Assembly (NCBI GenBank): GCA_017506865.1
Contig: JAFCMP010000178.1
Coordinates: 1-64,000, forward strand
From: Tribonema minus
Lineage: Eukaryota; Sar; Xanthophyceae; Tribonematales; Tribonemataceae
Reading direction: 5' to 3'
Length of the DNA: 64,000 nucleotides
Shown: positions 51,342-63,500 of the stretch, in pieces
How the letters are laid out: every line of letters begins with the position of its first letter
Numbering within the stretch: the first letter of the stretch is position 1
Notes under the pieces: model-generated
What the model saw: only the letters and a program-made list of their open reading frames with translations
Databases searched by the model: none
Told to the model about the DNA's origin: nothing
Position numbers and translations under genes: made by a program

Positions 51342-53672
51342 CTACATCGGCGGAGTGCCGGGAGGTGGAGGGGGGGACTGTGTAGGCCCAGACATCTGGC
51401 TCTGTGCGTAGTGATAGTATCCTGGAGGGCCGTGCTGCATGTGCAAAGGAACCTGGGCAGCTGTCAGCATCTGAGGCTGGGTATTGGGGTGCAAGGTAGA
51501 GTCCTGCATGTTGGTGGGTAGCACGTAAGCAGTCGCAAGTGGCGGCAACTGGGGACGGTTATTAAGCGCAGGGTGCTGCATCATGTGGAGCATTTGGAAG
51601 AGCATGAGTTGCTGCGCCTGCTGCTGCACAAGCCACGCCCCCTGCTGCGCCTTCTGCTGCGCTAGCCACACCTCCTGCTTCGCCGCCTCCTGCACTAGCC
51701 ACCTCTCGTCCTGCGCCTTCTGCTGCGCTAGCCACACCTCCTGCTGCGCCTGCTGCTGCGCCTGCTGCTGCGCCTGCTGCTGCGCAACCCACGCATGCTG
51801 CGCCTGCCAGTAGTCAGTCATGCTGCCACCAACAGATGCCCCCATGCCATTGCCAATAATGTTGATGGTTTTCTGCTCATCCCTCCACTGGTTGTACTTG
51901 GTGACGTACGCGTAGCCATCCAAGTGTATGTCGTCTAGGCTGTCGATCAGACACTGATGCGCCGCCGTGTGCTTTCCGCTGAGTTCCATCGTGCGCACAT
52001 CCTGGAAGATGTCTGGGGTGAGGGTCACGACACAGCGTATATGGGGATGGTGTATAAGTGCATATCAGGCACATTATGAAGTCGAAAATCTCAATTCCAC
52101 AGAAACCAGGGGTAAGCCCTTGTAGTTACACAAGTCATACAGCGAAAATGGGGATCTGGTGTCACTTCATCATGAGGTGCCCATGCAAGCAAGATTGGAG
52201 ATGTTTGAAGTGCAAGAAAGTATCTTGCAGTTCTACCTTTGATGAAGGCGTCGCGGATAGAACACAACCCCCAGTTAGGCATGGCGAAGTGGGACATGCC
52301 AAGGGTCCTGATCACCTCCGTGAATGTCTCCTGGCTGAGAAGCTCGTTGCAACTGCCTGCCAGTCCAATGACACGGTCTGGCACAGGCGTCGTAGGTGAG
52401 TCGGTGCTCTGCTGCCAAAGTCGCCTCATGCACCGGCACACAAGGGTGGCGATCAGGTGCACGCGGGTGAGGTCGCTTCGCACGGGGATCAGTTGTTTGA
52501 CCGTCGTGAGCCACTTTTCCCGCCCATTCTTGTAAAACTTCGCAGGTTTGTGAATTTCCTGCATGAACGGCAGGCAAGCAGTTGGTTAAGATGTGTGTGA
52601 GAACCTCCCAACATACGAAATCAGACACTGTTAAGAACAACATGAGCCCTGGCATAAACTCACAGATTTCGTTCAGGTCGGTACGACATGACGTGACGTA
52701 TGCGCTCTGTCTCTGCACGCCGTGCACGCGCCGTCCTCTCACGCACATTGTTGCAAACCGTTTGTGAGTGGGCATGCAAAGCATCATGTAATCATCATGA
52801 CCATGCATGTTCACCTGGAAGGTGCACACTCCGTGTTCAGTGGACTTAGTGAACACGAGAGATGCACGATTGCTCCAGAAATCCTGGTCGCGCATGGGAC
52901 AGTCAGAGAACACGGCAATGTGGACGAGCAACTCCAGGTTGAAGCAGTCGAAGAGGTTGAAGCCGGTGTCGAGCAGATGCTGCGCGAGCTCACACACCCA
53001 GGGCACCGCTGAAAAGCGAGAGGCGTCCACGTGATGATGGTCATCATCATGATCCCAGTAAAACTTTGGAGCCAGCACAGAGGTGAGGTTGTCCAGGTCC
53101 TTCATCGACATGCCCTTGGTCACCAGCCAGCCATTGATGGCCTTCGTGAAAGGGTGGTATGTCCCCTTCGTCATGATGTCCATCATTTGGTCATACATAC
53201 TGCTGCTGAACTCCGCATTCGTCTTAGCGTCTGCAGCTGTCGCGGCCGCCACCTTGACACCGGAGTCTACAGGCACGAGTGTGGTCATGCGAGCCCATGC
53301 CTCGACGCCGGCTTCTCTGTTGGTGCCGATGATGTCGGTCGACACCATTGCTACCTGCGTGGGGACAACGCGGCAGTGCTTTAAATTCACTCGTCATGCG
53401 ATGCAGCATGCAGCTCTGGGATGACGAGCAGACGTACCTGTATTATTGGTCCGGCTTGCAAGAGCTGGCGCGCGAAGCTTTGCGATGATACTAGGGGCCA
53501 GTGTGAGGGGACAGCAGCCTATCCGCTGGCTCTTGCCGGGTAAACACTCACGCCAGCGCGGCTGGATTGTGATCGCTGCAATCCGTTGTGATGCCAAGCA
53601 GCTGCCGTTGATTGTCACCCAGCGCGTGAGGCTCTGCTTCAGCTCATGCACGACGGTTGAAGTTGTCTCCAT
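51342..53672 (-). CDS. Gene A: spliced tyrosine-recombinase-like protein
   Basis: Five exons join with consistent phase: 53672-53552, 53490-53438, 53354-52815, 52558-52237 and 52012-51342, giving 568 residues. Donors GTGAGT, GTACGT, GTGAAC and GTAGAA; acceptors CTAG, GCAG, GCAG and CCCAG. Against gene B the similarity starts near VAMVSTDIIGTNREAG. Key block: LELLVHIAVFSDCPMRDQDFW (Arg213), EKWLTTVKQLIPVRSDL, CSIR (Arg340), DDIH (His375) and VTKYNQ (Tyr385). This is the Arg-I, [H]xxR, H, Tyr order of tyrosine recombinases such as Cryptons, but the first His of HxxR is Cys. The C-terminal 180 residues are AQQQAQQ-, Q/W- and P-rich. It may cut and rejoin DNA as a nucleophilic-Tyr enzyme, or be a domesticated relative. 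It starts 216 bases from the divergent BTB-like gene. Confidence 0.6.
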
Positions 53673-53888
53673 CCCAAAAAAAGGCGCGAATTTGAGTTTT
53701 AGGATTATTCGCGCAACATGTAACCAGCCTTGTCTTTGCAGCCCTGACAGCCAACAAGGTCGCCAGGACCGGCTTAATTGGTCCTGCAGTGGCAGCAGCG
53801 TAAGCATCTGGCCGATGAAGCGGGTAAATTCCCCCGCTTTGTATATTCCCTGACCCGACCAGCGCTCATTCCAATACCCATTCCCAAC
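53673..53888. promoter_or_regulatory. Bidirectional upstream region between gene A and the BTB-like gene
   Basis: 216 bases separate two divergent starts. It contains a poly-A/T run next to the start of gene A and GTATATTCC at about 53841. No operator motif recognised. Confidence 0.3.
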
Positions 53889-55234
53889 ATGATGAAGCGC
53901 GCAAGGACAGACGACGCCGGTGAAGACGTGCCGGGTGCGCAGCCGCAGGATCATCAAACAGTGTCGAGCGTGGTTTTCAAGTGCCAGGCGGTCGAGTACG
54001 AGGTACCGATGGAAGTGCTGCTGACGACTGAGAAGGTGCCAATGCTTCGCAACTGGGCGCTGTCTGACACCTATAAGGATGCGCCGCTCCAGTGCGGAAG
54101 CCAGCTACTGGTGACCCTCACGCCTTCACAGGACATCAACCCTGCCATGCTTTACGACGTCTTCTCCTTCGTCACCAAGGGCACTTTACCCAGCGACATA
54201 AGTCCTGGACTCCTGCGCCAGCTGCACTTCTTCGGCATGGAGCAGCCATCCCACCTACCCGCCAACTACTTCACCCGCATTGAGAGAGCTGACCTGGAGT
54301 ACGACTCGTGCATATTCATCCACCGCCTCATTAACACGAATGGCCGTGGGGAGGGGTGCCAAAGCTACCAATGATGACGGTGAACATGCGGTGCGACAAG
54401 TACTTGCTTCACGACAGGTGAGGACAAGTCCACTCAGCAAGTGACATGAATCTTCTATCACCTGCAGTGCTATGAGTTGACATGGCGTTTGCTAGACATG
54501 GCGTTTGCTAGACATGGCGTTTGCTAGACATGGCATTGACTAATGCAACCCATTGTTGTCACTTCTGCAGGTGGAGCTATGACGCTGATGCCTACAAGTA
54601 CGTGATGGCCTACCCTGACATTCTGCGAGAACAGGCGCTCATCAAGTTTGGGCTCAACATTACTGTGGCAGATTGCCCTGCCACAGACAGCACTTGTGTT
54701 GCAGTTTATTGGGGAGGAGCTGACGAGGACCGTTACGACTTGGAGTTCAAACCAGGACCAGATGACGAAGACATGTTCACTGCTCCAATAATTGCAACGA
54801 TGACGCATCGTGTAGAACCAGCAAGTGACGAGGGCCCCTTTTCCCAAGATTTGACTGTGGATGGACACACAATCGGGTTTGCCGCACACTTGGCTGATGA
54901 TAATTGGGTTGTGTCGTGTTGTCTGCCAGAAGCATTCCAGCGACAGCAGCTTTCCCCAATTTACTTCAATGTGTGTGCTTCAGCCCAGTTTGACCGCTGC
55001 GACTGTAACCACACGGGTGTCCTGGACAATGCCCATGTAGGCTTTCTACACCATGGACACTTGTTCAGACACTTGTTCAGGGCGGCTAACAGCAAGGGGC
55101 CTCTTGCGATAGCTTTGCGGCGTGGCACATCCTTCAAAGCTCAGTACTTCATGGAGCTCGATGCCATTGACCCTAGCCTCAGAGACCGTGAAACCCCACA
55201 GAGGGCGGTCGCCATCAGCCTCAAACTTGTGTGA
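53889..55234 (+). CDS. BTB/POZ-like protein, two exons, apparent frameshift
   Basis: Exon 1 (53889-54417) starts MMKRARTDDAGEDVP. Residues about 24-120 resemble a BTB fold: SSVVFKCQAVEYEVPMEVLL, MLRNWALSD, QLLVTLTPSQDINPAMLYDV and FSFVTKGTLPSDISPGLLRQ. Then it reads CIFIHRLIN and, in another frame, PKLPMMTVNMRCDKYLLHDR. Exon 2 (54571-55234, acceptor TTCTGCAG) joins that second frame in phase to give HDRWSYDADAYKYVMAYPD. So a one-base frame change is needed near 54340-54365, where G-runs occur; without it translation stops at 54374. Either a broken gene, a sequence error or an unusual small intron. The C-terminal 220 residues are unrecognised. Probably a protein-interaction adaptor. Confidence 0.5.
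54478..54540 (+). repeat. 20-bp tandem repeat in the BTB-like gene intron
   Basis: GACATGGCGTTTGCTA is repeated three and a half times in the 153-bp intron, just upstream of the acceptor. Confidence 0.9.
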
Positions 55235-56443
55235 CGCCCCAGCAGTACAAGCAGGAGTCACGCTCCAACCCACATTGCCTTTGCCCAGACAGCACAGTGC
55301 GCACACATATTTAATGAAGATGACATATAATGACCCAAGCCAGTATATGACAAATGGCCGCAATCCACTGATCTCCTTGTGTGTGTTGCAATCGTATAAC
55401 TGTACATTGTACTCTGTGCCCTCATGTTTCAATTGCACTCTGCCTGGTGTAATTTGCAATTGCCTGACTGCTTGGCTTGACAGTGATGACAAATGTGCAC
55501 CCGAAAGTAAGGTTACATGTGTTCTGGATGTTGTGTGCTTTACATGATGCTTTACATGAATTCAGACATGTTCAAAACCTTCACCGAGCAAATCCTTGCA
55601 TTGCACATACTGTTACAGGAACGGGCCACAGAAGGTTAGCCTCTGAAACAGTTTCTTGGGTGGACCATCAAAATCGAAATCAGCGTTTAGGGTCAGCCTC
55701 TGAAATATAGTTATTTCGGGTGGGCCACGATGAAAACTGAAATCAGGTTATGCTCGCGGCTTGCAGGTCAAGGACAAAAGATCGATCAGATCTTTGGAGC
55801 GGCGGAGCCCTTTTACAAAAGATCAAGGTGATGAGGTCACAATGATGAACCGCTCTCCTTTGCACGCTCACTTTCAACTATCTTGCCTCACCCGCGATCC
55901 CGCAAACCCTCTATGGATGCCTACACCCCTTAGTTTTGGTTGGAGGCGGGCTCTAGGGTCAGCCTCTGAACAACATTTTTTTGACAGAGCCAGACTCAGG
56001 AACTTCAAGTGTGCTCAACAGTTCTCGTGCTTGAACGCTGAGTACGGTGACTGCTGATGTAGGGTTAGGGTAAACCTCTCTTGCACCGATCTCACCTACA
56101 CTTTCGATCAAGGACCGTATTTATTTGCAGTGTACGAAAATCTAGCGAGCGTCGTACCAACCCCATTTAGAGTCAGCCTCTGAGAAATACTTTTTTCGAC
56201 AGGCCCAGGATCAGGAACTTCAAGTGTCAACAAGGCGGCAGGTGGACACAGCGAACGACACAGATGACTGCCTGGACCTTTAGCACAGACAAAGTTCAGC
56301 AGCTGTTGCATACGCACTTCACAGCCGCACAAGCAGTCATGCGAGAAACGCATGCTAGAAGTTCGTGCAGAGAAGAATGGCGTCCATTCAAGCAAATGGG
56401 AGCACTCTCAGTCCACAGCATAGAGCATTTGTGCCCAGAATCC
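55235..56443. other. Gap with 218-bp repeat array 4 and a small ORF
   Basis: The repeat array lies at 55620-56240. After it a small frame at 56264-56455 (63 codons, MTAWTFSTDKVQQLLHTHF) is open but unsupported. No other gene seen. Confidence 0.4.
55620..56240 (-). repeat. 218-bp repeat array 4, reversed orientation
   Basis: Plus-strand GTCAGCCTCTGAAA, AGCGTCGTACCAACCCCATTTAG and GGAACTTCAAGTGT are the reverse complement of the unit of arrays 1-3. About 2.5 imperfect units, with foreign sequence around 55780-55930. Confidence 0.8.
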
Positions 56444-56515
56444 CTTTCACTCTAGTTAGGTTCATGGCACCCCATGGCCTGCACGCCTCAGGCGTCTCAG
56501 GCGCTTATTAGCAAT
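56444..56515 (-). repeat. Diverged 3' block after copy C
   Basis: TTTCACTCTAGTTAGGTTC then ATGGCACCCC, GGCCTGCACGCC and a diverged remainder match the 3' block of genes A and B at reduced identity. Confidence 0.55.
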
Positions 56516-56576
56516 ATTTCAAGCCTGCTCGTGGCGCACTGTGTAGTTCCTAGGACTCAAGTGCAGCACACACTGT

Positions 56577-57160
56577 TTAAGGCTTGGGCGGGTTGAAACC
56601 GTACCCGGGCCATGTGAAGTAGAAGCTGGGAGCGTTCTGCACACTGGTGGTGGGCAGCATGTTACGCGAGAGAGAGCGCGCAGGTGGCTGCAACTGAGAG
56701 AAGCCACTGCGCGAGAAGTTCTGCATCATGTGGAAGTACATGACCTGCTGTGCCTGCTGCTGCGCAAGCCACGCCTGGTACGCCTGTCTAGCCTGCTGCG
56801 CGCTCTCGTTTTGCAGCGTCTGGAGGTGCTGCAACGACATTGCATGCGTGGCAGTCATCTGCTGTATACTGACAGCGTGCATACGCTGCATGTTCTGGAT
56901 GGCCTCCGCAGCCACTTGCGCGACACTACGTGCATCCCCACCGCCACCATACCGACTACCCACCACCCCCCTGCCTGACACTGTCCCTATCGCTACCGGC
57001 ATCAGCGATGTCATCGCCGGCCATCGGGCTGCCACTAACCCCACCACCATACCTGCCGCCATTGTTGACGCGCTGGCATTTGGATGGGCGCAGCAAGCTG
57101 GTGTTCTCGGCACGCACCCATTGGTTGTAGTTGGAGATGGCCGCGTCGAGACTGGAGTGT
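56577..57160 (-). pseudogene. Copy C: 5'-truncated last exon of the gene A/B family
   Basis: Starting near 57160 on the minus strand, one frame reads HSSLDAAISNYNQWVRAENT then LRPSKCQRVNN, matching gene B from its His-1046/Tyr-1056 region. That frame stops after about 60 codons in a Gly-rich stretch. A second frame continues to a stop at 56577 with AQQARQAYQAWLAQQQAQQ and NAPSFYFTWPGYGF, similar to the tails of A and B. No upstream exons are present. It lies directly downstream of gene B and has its own diverged 3' block, so it looks like a partial tandem duplicate that has lost function. Confidence 0.65.
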
Positions 57161-57335
57161 CAGCGGTGTCACGCGGAAACAAATTTGGTGCTGGTGGTGG
57201 CAGGCAAGCATTGCACCCCATGAGCATGGCGTGCTGCGATTACATGTAGCAAACAATGTCAGAATGCACAAGCAACGACAACAGAAGGCAGAACAGCAGA
57301 ACAGCACCACCTCGTCAGAGCCTTCAGATTGAACT

Positions 57336-57455
57336 TAGCCTGCTTACCACACACAGCATGAAGCAAATGTACCTCAGGAACACTTTCACTCTGGTTAGTT
57401 CCACAGGCACCCGGGGCATGCACGCCGCGGCGTCCTAGCCAACTTATCGGATGAC
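57336..57455 (-). repeat. Conserved 3' block downstream of gene B
   Basis: About 88-90 percent like 51190-51310 by eye. Both lie shortly after the stop codon of their gene. Confidence 0.8.
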
Positions 57456-57516
57456 TAATGTTACAAGCACGGCACACGATGCAGTAATGAACCCTTGACA
57501 GTACCCTGGCCCCTAC

Positions 57517-60500
57517 TCAAGGCCTGTTTGTGTTGTTGCCCATGTGCTCGAGGCCTGTGAAGTAGAGGCCGGGAGGGCCATTCTGAACACTGCGTGGAAG
57601 CGCATGCGGGGACACACTGATCGTGCGGCGCATGGGCTGTGCATTTCCAAGCTGGTGCACATGAGCTTGGGGCATGAAAGCCTGCTGCCAGAATGCCATC
57701 TGAATATACTGCTGGTGGAGCATCATCTGCATGTACTGGTGGGGAAGTGCCAGCTGCATGTACTGTGGGGGGGGCTGCGCTTGCATGTACTGTACGGGGG
57801 GCGGCGCTTGCGCAACCTGCTGAGGGGGCATCGTTGGCGCTGCAGCCTTTGTAAACGGTGGTGCGGCGCTGGACAGCGGTGCAGCAATGGAGGGTGATGC
57901 GGCGTGGGAGGGTGCTGCTGTGGTGGAGGGTGCCGACGCTGCATCGGTCTTATCTTGCTTACCCTGTATATGAGCCAGCACAGCGGCCAGTGTGGCTTGC
58001 GTCGCAGCCGAGGTGGCCTGCGCCGCTGCTGTGGCTGCTGCCATCTGCTCCATAGCAGCAGTCTGCCGCTGCTGCAAGATCAACATGTCTTTGCCAAGAG
58101 GCATGGCGTGCGCCCCCCCACCGTATGTGTCTGCCCCCCAGCTGCTGATGCCGCCACCGCTGGAGCCGCCGCCGCTGCTGACGCTCTCGCTGGCACTAGC
58201 AGTTGCCTCCGTCCCATACCCGTCGTTGACCCGCTGGTACTTGGACGGGCGCAGGCAGCTGGCGTATTGTATCCTCAGCGTCTGGTTGTAGTGGGTGATT
58301 GCCGCATCTAGGCTGCTGTGGATGTCCTTCATCGCGTTAGCCAGGTACTCCTGTGCCGCACCCCTCCCCATGTCAACCTCAATGTTGTGCGCCTGCATAA
58401 ACATGTCCGATACCCACTGATTGCGGATGGAGTACGGACCCCACCTGGCCAACGCAAAGTGGCACATGCCGAGCTTGGTGAGGATGTTGGTGAACGTCTT
58501 CTTTCCCATCCTCTTGTTGCTGTTGCCGCAGAGGCCGATGACGAAGTCGGGCACAGGCTTTGCTCGGTCAGCTGCTTTGGTGGACTCGCTCTGCTGGACT
58601 TGCAGCCGCATGGTACGGCACACGAAGAGGCTGACGAGGAACATGCGGGTCAGCTCCTTCGGCAGTGGGATGGAAGTGGGGAGGGGGTCGTTGAGGTTGC
58701 CGGCCCTCCCTTTGCCCTTCCCCATGGATTTCTTGTTGGCGGGCGAGTCGATGGTCTTGGAGAGGCGCACAATTAAACACAGCAGCATTTGTTAGTGTAC
58801 GTCGTGACGCAAAAGCCTTGCAGACACCATGTACACAACGAGCTCAGACAACAAAGCCACAGCGCTGCACATTAATTCAGCAGCTGCTGCGGCATACCAT
58901 GCTTTGTGCTCAGTACGAATTACTGATGTGTCACTCTCGCAAAGTTTCAGGCATGTCAAATAAGTAGCTTGTAGTAGTAGCTTGGAGTGTACAGTCATTG
59001 ATGTCACGGTTGAGCAACTTACCTCAAATGCCATACCTACCTAAGCAGTGTGATGCAAGTCCTTTGCACTGTTGAAGTACTTGTGCTATAGCAAACGGTA
59101 TGTATAATGCGCAGATCATGCTTGGCCTCATTTAGTTGCATGCATTTTGCACAACAAGTCAATGGTTTGGGAGAGGCACACATGCAACAATCATAGCATC
59201 AGTGCACATTGCCATGCAAAGCTTTGCAGACATCAGTACACCAGAGCTCAGACAGCAAAGCCATGGCGTTGCACATTCAACAACTGTTGCAACATACTTT
59301 GCTCTGTGCTCAGTACACATCACTGATGTGTCAACCTGGAAACGTTTAGAACAATGGCAAATTAGTTGAAGTTGGAAGTATGCAGTCAATAATGTCATGG
59401 TGGAGGACTTTGGTTCATATGCCATACCTACTGAGCACACACGGGTGCAGTTTGATGCAAGTTCTTTGGACTATCGAAGTACATATGCTACAGCGGATCA
59501 TGCATGACCTCATCGCATGTACTATGCATAACAAAACTCAATGGTGCCCGCAGCAGTAAAACACATCCAGCCTATCATGTAGTTCATGGCTACATCACTC
59601 ACCAGGAACAGGCGCATCTCTCCATTGATGATCTTGGCGAAGATGAGCGATGCTCTATTGTGCCAGACGTCCTGTTGGCGCACCGGCTTCTCCATGTAGG
59701 CAAGAAGATGGGTGAGCAGCTCCAAGTTGCAGCAGTCGTAGAGGTTCACCTTGACTGTCTCCCGCAGGTACCCTGCCAGCTCCTGCACCCAGCCAACATC
59801 TGTGAGATGGGAGGCATCGGGCTTCTTCCCCCTGTTGGTGCCGAAGTTGTCGCTCTCGCCGACGTTGACGAGGATGTTGCCGAGGCCGTCCAGATCCGCC
59901 CAGGACTTGCCGTTGTCCTTGAGCCACTTGTCGATGGCGCCCTGGAACGGCCCCCACGTCCCCTCCACCATCACGCCGATCATGCGATCGTTAACGTACT
60001 CCCACGTGGCAGTGTCGACGAGGCGCCCCTTGCGCAGCTTGACGTTGCTGGTGATGTTAGCGGAGTGCTCGGCTGCCAGCTGGTTGCGCCAGAACAGCTG
60101 GTAGCTCACCTGCTGCTTGTGCAGCACAGCGAAGTAGCCCGAAAGATGCTCTCCCGCTTCTGCTGTGGTGTTGAAGTATGTGGCGGTGTGGAACAGGTAG
60201 CGGGCGGCGCATTTGATGTTGTTGATGCTGGTGGCGGTATACTGCTCCTCCCGTACGCCGACGTCCGCCGCCTTGCAGGCTACCTCCGCTCTCACCAGTG
60301 TCCAGCTGTCCACCACCTCACGGCGAGTCTTGAGATCGTAGTCCCAGACGAGGTGCGCCAGCGACGCTGGCAGGGCGCCCCTGAGGGTGATGGGAGGCTT
60401 GGGGGTACGGGCGTGTCCGGGGTCGTCGACGCGAGCGGCGCCCTTGCACCGCTTCAACACGAGTTGAACCTCCGCGGGCGTGAGCAGCGTGCAGCCGGCT

Positions 60501-63500
60501 GTGCACGTCGGAGGGCGGCCGATGGCGGCCGCTAAGCTGAGGATCTTGATGCAGTTGTTGACGGGGATGTCGGATGCGTTGCCGATGGTGAGTTCCGGGG
60601 ACCACATGAGGCGGCAGCTGTTGACGACATCCCATGACAACGACGGCCAGGCAAGTTGCCCGTACTCCATGTCGCGCACGGCGTTGCTGTAGAGGCAGAA
60701 GCCGGATGGGGGCAGCAGCTGGCGGACAGTCACCGAGTCCACGATGGCCTGCATGATGCCGCCTGTGCGCGCGCCCGGTGCTATGCTGACATATCCGCCC
60801 CCGATGTCACCGCGCCCAGCCTCCGCCCAGTCCTCATCCCCCTCGCTCTCCGCACCATCCCCGCTCTCCTCCTCCTCCTCCCCCTCACCATCACTATCGT
60901 CGCTGTCCTCACTGTCCCCCTCGTCCTCCACGTCCTCCTCGTCCGCCCCACCCTCCTCGCCCCCGGCGCTCTCCTCCTGCATCTCCTCCTCGCTCTGCCC
61001 TCCACCGTTGTACCGCCTCAGTTTCATGATGCCGTTCTTCTTGTAGTTGATGGTGTCGATGCGCTTGCCGGTTTTCTTGGTTCGGCTCGGATCCGTGGTG
61101 TAGTCGTGGAAGATGAGGACTCCGTTGAACATGATGACGGCGCGCTGCAGCAGAAATGTGCTCCAAGCATCCTCAAGGGAGGTGACGCCCTGGCCGGGAC
61201 GAGCCTCGGAGAGGATGTGCGACAGCCCATACTCTTCAGTCCCTGTTGGGGCGGCAGCAGCAGGGAGTGCGGTACGTGCGGTCGGTGGCGCAGGTGGAGC
61301 GGCTGGAGGGGCGGCTGGCGCGGCTGGCGCGTTGGGGGCAGCTGGAGAGGTGGCTGGAGCGGTGGTGCGAGGGGCTGGAGGTGCAGGCCTGCCGAGATAG
61401 GGGGACAAGTGTTAGCGTAGGTGTTACGACTTTACAGTCACGGTGCACGTGCACAGGCGCTCAGCATGCCAAACTCTACATCACCCTATGCCAGTCTGCA
61501 TAGGCTGAGTATGGTGACTGCCAATGTAGGTACAGCTGGAACCTCTGTTAGCCTGATCTCACCTACACTTTTGATGCTGGACCATAATTAATTGCAGTTT
61601 ACGAAAACCTGGTGAGCGTCGTACCGACCCCATTTAGGGTCAGCCTCTGAAAAAAACTTTTTCCGACAGGACCAGACTCAGGAACTTCAACTTTTAGCAC
61701 AAATATGTGCTGTAGGGCTGAGTATGGCGACTGCTAATGCTTGGGACGTTGTAACCTCCTTCAGCCTGATCTCACCCACACTTTCGATCCTGAACCATGA
61801 TTATTTGACCTTATGCAATCCTTTCTTGACAGGCTCAAGACTCAGGAAGTTGAAGTTTTAGCATAAGTTCAACTGTAGGTGATAAGGCTTAGTTTGACGA
61901 GCGCTCTCATGTAGGGACAGCATGAACCTCTCTTAGCATGATCTCACCTACACTTTTGATGCTGGACCATAATTATTTGCAGTTTACGAAAACCTGGCGA
62001 GCGTCGTACCGACCCCATTTTGGATCAGCCTCTGAAAAATACTTTTTCCGGCAGGAACAGACTCAGGATCTTCAACTTTCAGCATAAGTTCAACTCTGCG
62101 ATGTAAGGCTGAGTATGGCGACTGCTAATGCTGGCAATGTATGAAGCTCTCTTCACCTGACCTCTCCTACACTTTGGATGCTGGACCATAACTGTTTGCA
62201 CTATACTATACTTTTCCGACAGGCTCAGACTCAGGAACTTCAAGGCCCAGCCTCAGGAACTTCAATTTTGCGCTGTAAGGCTGAGCATGGTGACTTCTAA
62301 TGCTGGCGATGTTTGAACCTCTCTTAGCCTAACCTCTCCTGCACTTTCAATGCTGGACCGTAATTATTTGCACTATACTTTTCAACAGGCCTAGCCTCAG
62401 GACTTCAAGTGCAGGAACTTCAGTGTGCACACAAGCTTTGAGTGAGGTTCTCACCTTGACAGTACCTCCTTCAAGAACCAGTTGCCACTGGCGCGGTGTT
62501 TGAGCTCTCCGCTGCCAAGGTACTGGCTGTGCAGCACTCTGAAGCTGAACGCCTCGGGCTCCTCCAGCAGATCCATCCTCGCGGTCGAGGCGATTTGCTT
62601 CATGTTCACTGACACCTCAACCCAGAAAGCAGCAGTGCGCCCTGTGCTGATGGTGCAGCTGGTGATGTTGCCGATGTGCCAGCGATCGTCTTTGGCGAAG
62701 AAGATCCGGTACTGGGAGAAGTCGCTGGTGAACTCCGTTGGGTCCGGCATCTCAGTGACGAGGTTGTATTTGGGCGCAGAAGAAGCTGGTGGCGGTAGTG
62801 GTGCTAGCGGTGCTGGGGCTGGCGCCAGAGGTGGACGTGGAGGCGGGGGCAGGAGCACCGTCAGCCGAGCAGGAAGATTGCGCCCAGTACTATCGCCATA
62901 ACGCACCACAAAGTGTTGCCCGTTGGTGTCGACAAAAACACCGCCGTCGTTGAGAATGGTCTTGCCAGGAACCAGCCCGTATGAGGTGACGTCTGCCCAG
63001 CGGGTGTAGTTGAAGATGACCTCCTGCTGTGATGATGGTGTGGGACGGGGGGTGCAGTAGAGGGCCTTCTTCTTGCCCGTGGCAGGGTCGACCACATTCG
63101 TGAGGATCAGCTTTGTGGAAAACTTGGTCGTCCTCACCCAGGAGATCTGCACGTCACAGGAGTGATGCAGTGGTGTGTTCAGGTACAAAATCTTAGCATA
63201 GAAGTAGTATACATGCAAGCAGGTGCTATGCAGTAGTTGCAGGTTGGACTCCAGCTGCTAGCACTGGAGTAGTGTTAAGCAATAACTGTGCAATGCTGAT
63301 TGTGTTGAGAAGGTGCACTTTGGCAGGTAGGAGCACATGAGATGTTGACACATGAAGCTCACCTCGCTTTCGATTGTGGACTCCAGCTGCTAGCACTGGA
63401 GTAATGTGAAGCAATAGTGGTGCAATGCTGCTTATGTTGAGAAGGTGCATTATGGCAGGTAGGAGCACATGAGATGTTGCCACATGAAGCTCACCTCGCT

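Noticed and set aside
59504-60535. Plus-strand open frame of 343 codons opposite gene B
   Set aside because: Also antisense to the same gene B exon, with no recognisable motif.
60656-61420. Plus-strand open frame of 254 codons opposite gene B
   Set aside because: It overlaps an exon of gene B that joins in phase on both sides; the frame is Val/Ala/Leu-rich low complexity, an antisense shadow of the acidic and Ala/Pro stretches.
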